Virus record (IMG/VR): IMGVR_UViG_3300028844_006432
Location: 1-26,825 of that record
Reading direction: 5' to 3' (one strand)
Source: a virus
DNA: 26,825 nucleotides
This document shows positions 18,939-26,742 of this stretch, one piece after another. Each line of letters begins with the position of its first letter. Positions within the stretch are counted from its first letter, which is position 1. Under the pieces are notes generated by a model that saw only the letters and a program-made list of their open reading frames with translations, had not been told where the DNA came from and did no database searches. The position numbers and the translations under genes are program-made.

Positions 18939-21900
18939 GTGGCAGACCGTAGCCTTGACCAGTACCAAGCGATTGTCCTCCATGACGAGCGGTTCAACGC
19001 TTCGACGTTGGACGACAAGACGGGCACGCCCGCATCGACCTACACGCAGGCGGGCCCGGTCGCTGGCGTGCCGGAGGATCGCGGCGACTCGGCGATGGTG
19101 CTCCACGCTACGGGCGTCCCCTCGCAGGACGGCAACTTGCAGATCATCGCCTCGCGTGCGGGCCTGCCGGACGACCGGGCCGAGTTGGTTTGGCGGGACG
19201 TTGCGGCCGGCGACGGCGCTGACGAGTACAAGGGCTGGGAGGGCCCGGAGTTGGTTACGGGCTGGGAGGCGTTGGAGTCGCACACGCTGGCGTCGGACTC
19301 CGCGGCCGTCCGCCCGTCGATCATTCCGCTCCAGTCGGGCGGCGCGCTTGCGACGGTGGGTCAAGCGGGAACGTCTGCGGGTGGTCAGTTCCCGGTCTTT
19401 CTGGCCCGCTACCGGCCGGCGACCGGGTGGGCTTCGCTGACGGACCTGAGCCCGGGGAACGGGGCGACGCAAAACCCCGGTCTGATCCAGTTGCCCGACG
19501 AGAAGGTGCTGGTGTTTCTGACCGCGGAGGACACGGATCAAGTCGATGTGCGCGTGTCCGACGACGACGGGGACACATGGGCTCCGTACTCGCTGCGCGT
19601 TCTCGGTTCGGTTGTGCCCAACACCGACGTTCGGCAGATCGCAGTCGCCTACTCGGCGCGGCAGATTTGCCTGCTTGTCGGGTATCACGACGGCTCGACG
19701 TTCGACATGGCGCAGTACGCCAGCAGCGATATGGGTAAGTCGTTCGATCTGGTTACGGCTTCGTACAAGACGGATCACCCCGACTCCGACGAGGCCGAAC
19801 TCCCGTCTATCACGGGCGTTGACGCTGGCGGGTTCGTCATTGTCTACAAGAACAACCAGACCGCCCCTGACCGGTATGAGCGGGTCGTGCTGCCGGATGC
19901 GTTCACGGCAGCCGCGGGGCAGAGCAAGCTCAACATTGGCTCGACTGGCGCCAACGACATCGCCGCGTGCGATGCGTTCACGCGGCCGAACGGTGATGTG
20001 CTTCTGATCATCAACGAGGATCACGACGAGATCGGCGGGGACGTTACGCTGCACTGGAGCGCGGACGGCGGGACCACGATCAGCAAGCAGCGAAACGCCG
20101 TGAACTTGGATAAGGGCGCGGGCGGCAGCGGCAACCGCCTCTATGACTTCGCCTATGCGGAGGCTGGCGGTCGCGGCTTGCTCCTGTGTCGCTGGGAGAC
20201 GAGCGACGGGTCGAACTCCTACGCGGACCATTCGCTCGCTTGCTGCTACCTCGGCGGATTCTCGACGATGACCCAACCCGCGGCCGACATCGATTCGGCG
20301 GAGGGCTGGGGGCGAGACTACTACCCGGGGTTTCCCGCGGCGCCGAGCGGTCAGGTCGGGCACGGGCCCTGGTTGCCGATCGGAGATCCGGGGTCCGTTG
20401 TCCATGCGACGACCGGAGCGGGCGGAACGGTGACGATGACGGCGGGTAAGGCGACTCTTGCCACCACGGCCGCATCCCGGTACTGGACCATCGGCTCCAC
20501 CAGCACGATCCAGCCCGCCAATGCGGGCAACGCCGACGCGGTGTTCGCCGAGGTTGAGTTCGCCGTGACCGTCGGCGGGAACCAATCCGCCTTTGAGTCT
20601 GGCTTTGAGGTGCGCCACGGCGGAGGCGGCAAGGCGTTTGAGTTGCAAGTCCGGGCCGACACCGCTGGCTTTGTTGTCTACGACAACGGCGGAACGGCAG
20701 CGCGGGCCACGGTCGCAATCGACATGACCACGGCCCGCAAGTTCCGGGTTGTGCTGGACGCTGCTACCGAGACGTTTCGGCTTTGGTACTCGACGGTCGG
20801 CCACATTCGGACGTGGACCGAGGGCGCGAGTGGGGCGGTTACCGACACCACGGGAACGCCCGGCGTGACCCACGTTACGTTTGGGCACCACGCGAGCACG
20901 ACATCAACGACCGACTGGTTCGTGGCCGGCATCGGCTACGCTGGCGTGAGCAACTACGCACCGCGCACGGTAACTGCGGTCGCGGACGGCTGGTCGAACC
21001 CGGAGGATCTGAGCGGGCTTCCCGCCTCTGCTCGCCCTCAGTACATGCACGACGATGTGCGCGTTGCCGCGATCGATGGGCCCGCCTGCGTTGACGACTC
21101 GTGGGCGCTCAAGGCTGCGTACCAGTACCCCGCGAAGAACGTCCTGCCGACCCACTCGTCCAGCCCGGGGCAGCCGTGGAAGTCGGTCGCTGACGGTTCG
21201 GAGATGCACTTCGTTTTCGACATCGAGCCCGACTACAGCGGAGACGCGGGGCTTGAGTCGAAGTCGCTGTTCGTCGGGACGTTCGGATCGTGGATTCAGG
21301 AGTTCTACTTCGACGGGCACGACGGCGCCTCGTGGAACCAGCTCATCCACGCTGAGGCGTTTGAGTTCTTCGACGGGCTCAAGTACCAGCGCACCGGCCG
21401 GGTGGTTGCAGTAGACACGGGCCAGTCGCAGACGGCAGAGCGGTACTTCTTCCGTGAGGCCCACGCGGGCGATGTGTTCGACTTCGGCACCACGGACCCG
21501 TATGTGCTGCGGCCGATCAAGCACAACGCAGAGGGCGCCTGGACCGACAGCACGACCGTGCGCCCGTCGCTCGTGCTCGACGAGGACTACATCGACGGCA
21601 CCGAGCCCAGCAGCGGCACGGGCCGCGTGTGGCGTCGGAACTTCGGTGGCGTCACCCACGTTGCCGCCGCCTATGAGAAGTACCGGATCCGCATCCCCAG
21701 CCACAAGGCGCCGGGCGGGCAGTACAAGGTCGGGACGTTCTTCGTCGGCCCCGTAGCTGTGTTCGGCACTCCGACCGATCGCGGGTTCAGCAACTCGGTT
21801 GCGCTCAACGTCGATTACGCAGACGCCCCCTCGGGCCGCCGCACCGCTCGCCGTCGTGGTCCGCCGCGCCGGTCGATTGAGTTCGCGTTGGCGAACACCG

Positions 21901-22223
21901 CCGTGGATCTTTCCAACGTTCAGAGCGATTCGCCGGTCCCGCACTACGTCACGCCCAACGGGTCTGCGCCTGTTGCTGCGGTCGCCGACACGACTCGGCA
22001 GATCGAGGGCTTGATCCTCCGGGCCGCCGACGAGGGTTTGCCGGTCGTTTACATCGCTCGACTGGACAAGCTCGACGGAGCAAACGTCGAGACGTTCACC
22101 GAGCCTGACCGGCTGATGTACGGCCGGCTCCGCACCGACCCGCGGCGCGATCACGTTGTGGGCGTCGAGGGCAGCACCGAGGTCGAGCGCCTCAACACGG
22201 TTACGATCGAAGAAGAGGTCTAG
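18939..22223 (+). CDS. Large tail-tip protein with Asp-box propeller and LamG-like domain, 1094 aa
   Basis: Residues ~110-445 look like a sialidase-type beta-propeller, with three Asp-box motifs: SDDDGDTW (207-214), SSDMGKSF (262-269) and SADGGTTI (374-381). Residues ~485-670 form a LamG/concanavalin-like sandwich (VFAEVEFAVTV, FRVVLDAATETFRLWYS). The C-terminal ~400 residues are another beta-rich region ending in a compact domain (RQIEGLILRAADEGLPVVYI) like distal tail proteins. I do not see the full Arg triad of an active sialidase. It is probably the receptor-binding and glycan-recognising part of the tail tip, directly between tape measure and hub. Confidence 0.75.
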   Translation: MADRSLDQYQAIVLHDERFNASTLDDKTGTPASTYTQAGPVAGVPEDRGDSAMVLHATGVPSQDGNLQIIASRAGLPDDRAELVWRDVAAGDGADEYKGWEGPELVTGWEALESHTLASDSAAVRPSIIPLQSGGALATVGQAGTSAGGQFPVFLARYRPATGWASLTDLSPGNGATQNPGLIQLPDEKVLVFLTAEDTDQVDVRVSDDDGDTWAPYSLRVLGSVVPNTDVRQIAVAYSARQICLLVGYHDGSTFDMAQYASSDMGKSFDLVTASYKTDHPDSDEAELPSITGVDAGGFVIVYKNNQTAPDRYERVVLPDAFTAAAGQSKLNIGSTGANDIAACDAFTRPNGDVLLIINEDHDEIGGDVTLHWSADGGTTISKQRNAVNLDKGAGGSGNRLYDFAYAEAGGRGLLLCRWETSDGSNSYADHSLACCYLGGFSTMTQPAADIDSAEGWGRDYYPGFPAAPSGQVGHGPWLPIGDPGSVVHATTGAGGTVTMTAGKATLATTAASRYWTIGSTSTIQPANAGNADAVFAEVEFAVTVGGNQSAFESGFEVRHGGGGKAFELQVRADTAGFVVYDNGGTAARATVAIDMTTARKFRVVLDAATETFRLWYSTVGHIRTWTEGASGAVTDTTGTPGVTHVTFGHHASTTSTTDWFVAGIGYAGVSNYAPRTVTAVADGWSNPEDLSGLPASARPQYMHDDVRVAAIDGPACVDDSWALKAAYQYPAKNVLPTHSSSPGQPWKSVADGSEMHFVFDIEPDYSGDAGLESKSLFVGTFGSWIQEFYFDGHDGASWNQLIHAEAFEFFDGLKYQRTGRVVAVDTGQSQTAERYFFREAHAGDVFDFGTTDPYVLRPIKHNAEGAWTDSTTVRPSLVLDEDYIDGTEPSSGTGRVWRRNFGGVTHVAAAYEKYRIRIPSHKAPGGQYKVGTFFVGPVAVFGTPTDRGFSNSVALNVDYADAPSGRRTARRRGPPRRSIEFALANTAVDLSNVQSDSPVPHYVTPNGSAPVAAVADTTRQIEGLILRAADEGLPVVYIARLDKLDGANVETFTEPDRLMYGRLRTDPRRDHVVGVEGSTEVERLNTVTIEEEV

Positions 22224-22225
22224 CC

Positions 22226-23830
22226 GTGCCGCTGCACCCGAACGACCTTGCGGCTGGAACGCTGGTGTTTCAGCTTGAGATCGAGTGGGCGGGCCAGACG
22301 CTTCGCCTGTCCGACATCGAGCACGACGCGCCATTCGGGGTGGACGACGCGACCGTGCAGTTTCACGGCGTCGCAGACTTCGGGGACTCGTTCGCTCGGA
22401 ACATCGCGCTGTTTAGCGCCTCGCCCGGGGGCCGGTCGATCACCGCAGCGGCCCGGCTCTACGGGATCGTGGACGCGCCATCCCTCGCGGAGTCTGCGGG
22501 AGCGCCGCTGCTCGCCCCGGCTCGCCTGTACGCGCACCCGCTCGGTGCGACGACTCGCTCGCTGCTGCTTCGCGGCGCCGTGCAAGGCTTCACCTACGGG
22601 GCTGCCACCGAGGCGGTCGAGTTTGAGATCGAGCAGACCGCCGACAACGATCAGGGCGAGACGCACGGGCCGCTGATGTACATCGGGAACGCAGCCCTCG
22701 GGGGCGACGGCGCAACGTGGCAGCGGGACACGCAGGCAGACGGGGAGTGGTACCCGTTGATCATCGGCAAGCCCGGCAGCGGAGACGGTAAGGCGTTCGG
22801 CTCGCCGGCCTTCGGCTGCAACCTCGTCAGCCCTTCGACGGGGCTGATGTTGATCGCCGGCCATCGCGTTGCCGCAACGTCGGTCTATGCGGAGAACTTC
22901 AGCATTTCGGTTAGCGGCACGAAGTCGGTAGACGAGTCCTACGCGGACGAGTTGGGCGTGCCGTTCACGATGTTCGACCCTGCCGCCTGGGCCTCGCCAA
23001 CGTGGAACGACGGCGACGAAACGTGGATCGACTGGGGTGCGTCGGCTGGTGGGATCGAGGTGGCGGGCTCGCTGCTCCGCGGCGCTGGCGACGTTATCGA
23101 GTTCATGCTTCGGAAGTCCTCGATCGAGTGGGACCCGGGCCGGTTCGCAGCCGTGCGCGCTGCGCTCAACGTGTACTTGATTGACGTTGCCGTGCAGCCC
23201 TCGCCGGGCGAGACGATCCGCCCGTGGGAGTGGCTCGTATCCGAACTGTTCCCGCTTCTGCCGGTGTCGGTGACGTTCGGGCCGGAGGGCGCATACCCGG
23301 TCCTGTGGCGCCCGGACGCAACGACCCGCGATGCGGTGGCGAAGTTGGACGCCGACGCAGAGGGCAACTGCTCGCGCGTCGGGGTTGTCCGCCACTCCTC
23401 GCCCGACCGGGTTCGTAACGACATCGTTGTGTCCTACGGGCGGGACGCGAAGCAGAACAAGTTTACTCGCCGGACTCGGCTGACCGGCGACCCGAAGATG
23501 CTGTCACAGGACAGCAAGGCGCGGCGTGACGTTCTCTGCGCGCGCTCGCACCGACGCTTCGGCCGGCGGACTCAGACCGTCCGGGCCGGCGTTGTGTGGG
23601 ACGACTCGACGGCTGCCCGGATCGCGGCGTGGCAGGCGGCTGCGTATGCGGCTCCGACGCGCCTGATCGACTACCGCATTGACCCGGAGCTTATGTGGCT
23701 TGAGCCCGGCGCTGTCGTGACCGTTACAGATACTGAGTTGGGGCTCGCCTCCGTTGTCGCGCTGGTTGAAAGCGTGACCCTGACGGGCTCCGGCCCCAGC
23801 CTTTCGATTCGCCTGTATGACCGTGCGTAG
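22226..23830 (+). CDS. Tail hub / tail-associated protein, 534 aa
   Basis: Follows the tail-tip gene after two bases. The N-terminal half is beta-rich, with an upstream-hub-like pattern (TLVFQLEIEWAGQTLRLSD, SLLLRGAVQGFTYG). The C-terminal half contains RNDIVVSYGRDAKQNKFTRRTRL and ends GAVVTVTDTELGLASVVALVESVTL..., reminiscent of the baseplate-hub (gp27/Tal-like) domain closing a tail tube. The last segment, WLEPGAVVTVTD, is typical of such hubs. It is the last tail gene before a hairpin and the lysis module. The precise family remains to be assigned. Confidence 0.68.
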   Translation: MPLHPNDLAAGTLVFQLEIEWAGQTLRLSDIEHDAPFGVDDATVQFHGVADFGDSFARNIALFSASPGGRSITAAARLYGIVDAPSLAESAGAPLLAPARLYAHPLGATTRSLLLRGAVQGFTYGAATEAVEFEIEQTADNDQGETHGPLMYIGNAALGGDGATWQRDTQADGEWYPLIIGKPGSGDGKAFGSPAFGCNLVSPSTGLMLIAGHRVAATSVYAENFSISVSGTKSVDESYADELGVPFTMFDPAAWASPTWNDGDETWIDWGASAGGIEVAGSLLRGAGDVIEFMLRKSSIEWDPGRFAAVRAALNVYLIDVAVQPSPGETIRPWEWLVSELFPLLPVSVTFGPEGAYPVLWRPDATTRDAVAKLDADAEGNCSRVGVVRHSSPDRVRNDIVVSYGRDAKQNKFTRRTRLTGDPKMLSQDSKARRDVLCARSHRRFGRRTQTVRAGVVWDDSTAARIAAWQAAAYAAPTRLIDYRIDPELMWLEPGAVVTVTDTELGLASVVALVESVTLTGSGPSLSIRLYDRA

Positions 23831-23842
23831 CCAATGAATGCC

Positions 23843-23879
23843 AGCCCATCCGGCCCTATCCAAAGGTCGTGATCGGGCT
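23843..23879 (+). terminator. Candidate terminator after the tail module
   Basis: AGCCC (23843-23847) pairs with GGGCT (23875-23879), and CGGCC (23851-23855) with GGTCG (23865-23869), separated by a small internal loop and closed by a nine-base loop. The sequence after it is moderately T-rich (TGTTCATAT). It would separate tail from lysis genes. Confidence 0.45.
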
Positions 23880-23947
23880 TGTTCATATAGACGCGCGCGT
23901 GTCAACGTGGTTAGTTGCATACACGAACTGTCTTAGGTAGGCGCGTC
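23880..23947 (+). promoter_or_regulatory. Gap before the lysis genes with a palindrome
   Basis: Holds a near-perfect 14-bp palindrome, GACGCGCGCGTGTC (23890-23903), and then AGGTAGG, the amidase ribosome site. TAGACG (23888-23893) resembles the early -35 boxes, but the sequence 17 nt on (TTAGTT) is a poor -10. A lysis promoter is possible but unproven. Confidence 0.4.
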
Positions 23948-24502
23948 ATGGGTCCAGATGTAGCGATTGTGGTTGGGCACCGTTTCGGAGCGCAGGGCGC
24001 CCGCGCTGTTGACGGCACCACCGAGTGGGTCGAGATGCGCGAGGTCGCCGAACTCCTGGCGATTGCGCTCGATTACCGGGATTACGAATCTGCCGTGGTC
24101 CTTCGGGACGACCGCTCGACCGGGCTGTCTACGCTCCCTGCGAAGGTGAACCAGACGGGCGCGCGGATCTGCGTCTCGCTGCACTTCAACGGCTCGCGGT
24201 CGCGCCGGGCCCAGGGGTCCGAGGTTCTCTACGCGGCGGGCTCCGCCCGCGGGCGGGAGTTGGCCCACGCGATCCAAGACAAGCAGGCGCTTGTCCTCGG
24301 TCTTCCTGACCGGGGTCTAAAGGCTGTGCCGAAGGACGGCCGAGGTGGTCGGATCTTGTGGGGCACTCAGATGCCCGCGGTCGTGGTCGAGCCCGTCTTC
24401 GGGTCCGAGGCCCGCGGGTGGGCGACCTACAAAGAGCGCCGGCCTGCCTGGATCGCCGCGCTCGCTGACGCGATCGTGTGTGTCGGCGGGGAGCCGGTCT
24501 AA
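23948..24502 (+). CDS. N-acetylmuramoyl-L-alanine amidase endolysin
   Basis: Amidase_3-type zinc enzyme that cuts the amide bond between N-acetylmuramic acid and the peptide stem. Numbered from the ATG at 23948 (AGGTAGG upstream): VVGH (His11), an acidic cluster EWVE (Glu26/Glu29), SLHFN (His79) and VVVEPVF (Glu148) are the expected zinc ligands and catalytic Glu. It is a single 184-residue domain with no signal peptide or binding module, so release needs a holin. It heads the lysis cassette. The stop overlaps the next ATG as TAATG. Confidence 0.88.
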   Translation: MGPDVAIVVGHRFGAQGARAVDGTTEWVEMREVAELLAIALDYRDYESAVVLRDDRSTGLSTLPAKVNQTGARICVSLHFNGSRSRRAQGSEVLYAAGSARGRELAHAIQDKQALVLGLPDRGLKAVPKDGRGGRILWGTQMPAVVVEPVFGSEARGWATYKERRPAWIAALADAIVCVGGEPV

Positions 24503-24789
24503 TGCGCTTCCCCGGCGGCAAGCGAAACGCCCTCGCGTGGTTCTCCAAGGGTTCGGTCGTTGGGCTCGCGGTGTTCTTCGGGCTGCTGGCGTACTTCGCG
24601 CCTGAGTCTGCCGGTGCCCTGGCGGCGATGTTCGGCTCCGCGTGCGGCGCCCTCGGTGCGGCTAACTACTTCGCAGGGAAGAACGAAACGGAGCGGCCCA
24701 GCGGGTGGATCCCCGACGGGATGCGCCCGACGCGCCCGGCCGAGTTCGCCCGCGCGATGGTCGATGAACTGGAAGACGGCGATGCTTGA
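24502..24789 (+). CDS. Holin-like membrane protein, 95 aa
   Basis: Two hydrophobic segments, GSVVGLAVFFGLLAYFA (residues ~12-29) and GALAAMFGSACGALGAANYFAG (~34-55). A basic N-terminus (MRFPGGKRNALAWFSK) precedes them and a polar acidic tail follows. Small size, two TM segments and coupling to the endolysin are the marks of a class II-type holin. Sequence family not identified. It overlaps the PAS gene by 8 nt, so expression of the two is linked. Confidence 0.7.
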   Translation: MRFPGGKRNALAWFSKGSVVGLAVFFGLLAYFAPESAGALAAMFGSACGALGAANYFAGKNETERPSGWIPDGMRPTRPAEFARAMVDELEDGDA

Positions 24790-25195
24790 CGAGCAACTTA
24801 CAGACCTTCTGGGTAGCCTCGTGCTCGCCGTGAAGCACCCCGGCCGCAAGGTCATTGTGCCGGCCCTTGTGCGTGCCGCAGACGGGCTTGACCTGCTCGC
24901 ACACCCCGACGGCCGCGTGCTCGCATCGTCGGCCGGGTGGGAACCTCTGGTCGGGTACACGACCGAGCAGATCGCCGCCATCGGGTGGAGGGCGTTGATC
25001 CACCCCGACGATGCGGACAGCACCGACGGCGTTGTGGTGGGGATGCAGGACGAGACCCCAGCCTTCCGGTTTGAGAATCGCTGGGTCGCCGCGGACGGGT
25101 CGGACATTCCCCTGCGGTGGGACGCGACTGTGTTCCTGCCGATGGGCGAGGACGAGGTGACCCTCGCGGTTGCCGAGGTCCGAGAGGCCGAGTGA
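24782..25195 (+). CDS. PAS-domain sensor-like protein, 137 aa
   Basis: After a short helical N-terminus, residues ~35-134 form one PAS domain. It has the opening strand GLDLLAHPDGRVLASS, helices AGWEPLVGYTTEQIAAIGWRALIHPDD (the classic W..LVGY..E...G.....HPDD signature), then FRFENRWVAADGSDIPLRWDATVFL with the wRxxdGs pattern. There is no kinase, GGDEF, HTH or membrane part, so it is a stand-alone sensor module that may bind a small ligand or cofactor. It overlaps the holin gene upstream (ATGCTTGA) and the receiver gene downstream (TGATG). A phage-borne PAS protein inside a lysis cassette is unusual. A regulator of lysis or of host signalling is inferred. Confidence 0.85.
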   Translation: MLDEQLTDLLGSLVLAVKHPGRKVIVPALVRAADGLDLLAHPDGRVLASSAGWEPLVGYTTEQIAAIGWRALIHPDDADSTDGVVVGMQDETPAFRFENRWVAADGSDIPLRWDATVFLPMGEDEVTLAVAEVREAE

Positions 25196-25665
25196 TGCGC
25201 GCCGTTGTTGTCGAAGACGACCGGGACCTCCGCGACGCGCTTGTGCGTGTGATGCGGCTGCTGGGCTACGAGGTCGTCGAGGCGGACCAACTTGAGTCGG
25301 TAGAGGCTGGGCTTCGCGCGCTGTCCCGCCGGCCCGCCCCCGACGCGCTGCTGGTCGATGTGCTGCTGCCGTCCCGCACCTCAGCGAACGGCGTGGATCT
25401 CGCCCGCGCTGCGCGCCTTAGCGGTTGCTGCGAGGGTACGGCGATCGTTGTCGTCAGCGGCGCGTTCGGGCCTGACAGCGTCGAGGCGCACCGGGTTCGG
25501 GGCTCGGGTGCGATCTTCCTGCCGAAGCCCGTCAACATCGGCGCCCTTGACCAAGCCCTGTTTGCCGCGCGCGAGTCTGCCGCCGAGTGGTCCCCCACCG
25601 AAGCCCAGGTGATTGCAATGAACATCTACCGCGCTGCGATCCATAGCGCCTCGTCCGCTGCCTAA
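25195..25665 (+). CDS. CheY-like response-regulator receiver protein, 156 aa
   Basis: A complete receiver (REC) domain: VVVEDDRDLRDAL with acidic triad Glu7/Asp8/Asp9, phosphoacceptor Asp55 in DALLVDVLLP, Ser88 in IVVVSGA, and Lys111-Pro112 in IFLPKPVN. All residues needed for phosphoryl transfer are present, which argues for a working domain. Residues ~128-156 are a short helical tail with no DNA-binding or enzymatic output. Like CheY or Spo0F, it may act by protein contact or as a phosphate sink for a host kinase. It is coupled to the PAS gene (TGATG). No histidine kinase is encoded in the window. Confidence 0.88.
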   Translation: MRAVVVEDDRDLRDALVRVMRLLGYEVVEADQLESVEAGLRALSRRPAPDALLVDVLLPSRTSANGVDLARAARLSGCCEGTAIVVVSGAFGPDSVEAHRVRGSGAIFLPKPVNIGALDQALFAARESAAEWSPTEAQVIAMNIYRAAIHSASSAA

Positions 25666-25723
25666 TCGCCCCGATCCAGAGGCAGCCGCTCGATGGGAAA
25701 GCTCCCTCGCGGCGCTCGCTACG

Positions 25724-26062
25724 GTGCTGGAGTCGTCCGGCGTGCCCATCCCTGCGTCGCAGTCACCGTCAGTGTCGTTCCGCATGGACCGCTCCGAAGT
25801 CGATCGGCTGATGGAGGCGACGCGGTGGCAGGCAGAGGTGAAGGCGGAGATCAAGGCAATCAACGACGAGCTTGCCCGCAACAAGGAGCGCGACGCAGCC
25901 GAGGCCGATGCGTGCGCCAATACGCACAAGGATCACGGCGACCGGCTTGTGGTGCTTGAGGACGCGCTCAAGCAAGCCCGCTGGACGTTCCGCGCTGTGA
26001 ACTCCGCGTGGGGTATCGCGATCGTGCTGCTCGGCATCGCGATCAAGTTGGGTTGGCTGTGA
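25724..26062 (+). CDS. Coiled-coil plus C-terminal TM protein (XhlA-like), about 112 aa
   Basis: Residues ~20-85 are a charged helical coiled coil (RSEVDRLMEATRWQAEVKAE, IKAINDELARNKERDAAE). One TM helix follows at the C-terminus (WGIAIVLLGIAIKLGWL). This layout is that of XhlA/haemolysin-type phage lysis proteins, which assist the holin. The start is uncertain: the GTG at 25724 lacks a ribosome site, ATG at 25784 is shorter, and the frame stays open upstream toward the end of the receiver gene. Confidence 0.72.
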   Translation: MLESSGVPIPASQSPSVSFRMDRSEVDRLMEATRWQAEVKAEIKAINDELARNKERDAAEADACANTHKDHGDRLVVLEDALKQARWTFRAVNSAWGIAIVLLGIAIKLGWL

Positions 26063-26217
26063 TCCCCGCGCACGCCATCGGCCGCATCCCTGCGGATTGG
26101 GCGCACTGGCCCGGGTGGGTAACCCTCGCCGTGTTCCTCCTTGCTGCGGCTGTTATCGTTGAGGCGGCGAGGAGCCCAAGACCGCAATTGCGGAGCAGGA
26201 CAATCGACGATGATTGA
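26059..26217 (+). CDS. Small single-TM protein, 52 aa
   Basis: The GTG start overlaps the upstream stop (GTGA). One hydrophobic segment (GWVTLAVFLLAAAVIVEAA, ~20-38) is flanked by a short N-terminus and a basic tail (RSPRPQLRSRTIDDD). It may be a second holin, antiholin or spanin-like piece. It overlaps the next gene by 8 nt. Confidence 0.6.
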   Translation: MIPAHAIGRIPADWAHWPGWVTLAVFLLAAAVIVEAARSPRPQLRSRTIDDD

Positions 26218-26497
26218 GTTCGACGACATCGAGGTCGAGTTTGTGCGCGAGGTCGGCGTCCTTGAGGTGCCGCTCGCCCACCTGCCGCCCGAAGCCATCG
26301 GCGAACTGCAAGCGCGGTTCGACTTCGCCGAAGCGGAGTACGGCGGTGTGTGGGCTGAGTTCGCGTGCGGCATGGAGTGGCGCGACGGCGGGCCCGTGCT
26401 GCTTATCTCCTGCCACGACCAAGGCGTCTACAACATCGGACAGTTGTTGATGGGTGACGCAACTACTGCCCCGCAGCCAGACGTAGGCGAGGCGTGA
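26210..26497 (+). CDS. Small acidic protein of unknown function, 95 aa
   Basis: Strongly acidic N-terminal half (MIEFDDIEVEFVREVGVLEV, ARFDFAEAEYGGVWAEF), then a beta-like part with two Cys (ACGMEW; LLISCHDQGVYN). No TM segment or signal. It lies between two small membrane proteins and is coupled to both, so a soluble partner of the lysis proteins is possible. No family recognised. Confidence 0.6.
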   Translation: MIEFDDIEVEFVREVGVLEVPLAHLPPEAIGELQARFDFAEAEYGGVWAEFACGMEWRDGGPVLLISCHDQGVYNIGQLLMGDATTAPQPDVGEA

Positions 26498-26742
26498 TCC
26501 GCTGGCTCGGCAAGATCGAACTCGCCGCGGGTGGGGCCCTCGGCGCGGTGGCGTATCTGGGGGCCGCCGCCGTCGTGCGCGCCGGTTTCTACGCGACCGT
26601 GCTGATCGAGCGTGGCGCCTCGCGCTTGAACTCTGGGAACCCCTCGGCGGGGGACTCGGGCTGCTTTTCGCACTCGGAGGCACCGACGCCATCGACGTTC
26701 TCATTTGGAGCCTGCCATGACGAAGATCCGATCATTCATTAG
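26494..26742 (+). CDS. Small membrane protein, 82 aa
   Basis: GTGA overlap with the preceding stop. N-terminal hydrophobic stretch LAAGGALGAVAYLGAAAVVRAGFYATVLI (two adjacent short segments or one long one). A Ser/Gly/Pro-rich, probably disordered tail follows, overlapping the next gene by 26 nt. Holin- or spanin-like by size and position only. Confidence 0.5.
   Translation: MIRWLGKIELAAGGALGAVAYLGAAAVVRAGFYATVLIERGASRLNSGNPSAGDSGCFSHSEAPTPSTFSFGACHDEDPIIH

Noticed and set aside
18324-20891. Very long minus-strand open frame opposite the tape measure and tail-tip genes (and similar ones at 5507-7183, 7889-9394, 20904-22334)
   Set aside because: They are antisense to convincing structural genes, are dominated by Arg, Val, Gly and Pro as expected from G+C-rich codon shadows, lack ribosome sites and contain no recognisable domain.
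23877-23905. Minus-strand TTGACA (plus-strand reading 23900-23905) with TATATG as a leftward promoter
   Set aside because: The spacing is only ten bases and no leftward gene follows.
25693-25959. Rightward frame starting at ATG 25693
   Set aside because: It has a fair ribosome site but yields low-complexity Arg/Gly sequence. The overlapping frame gives the coiled-coil plus TM protein.
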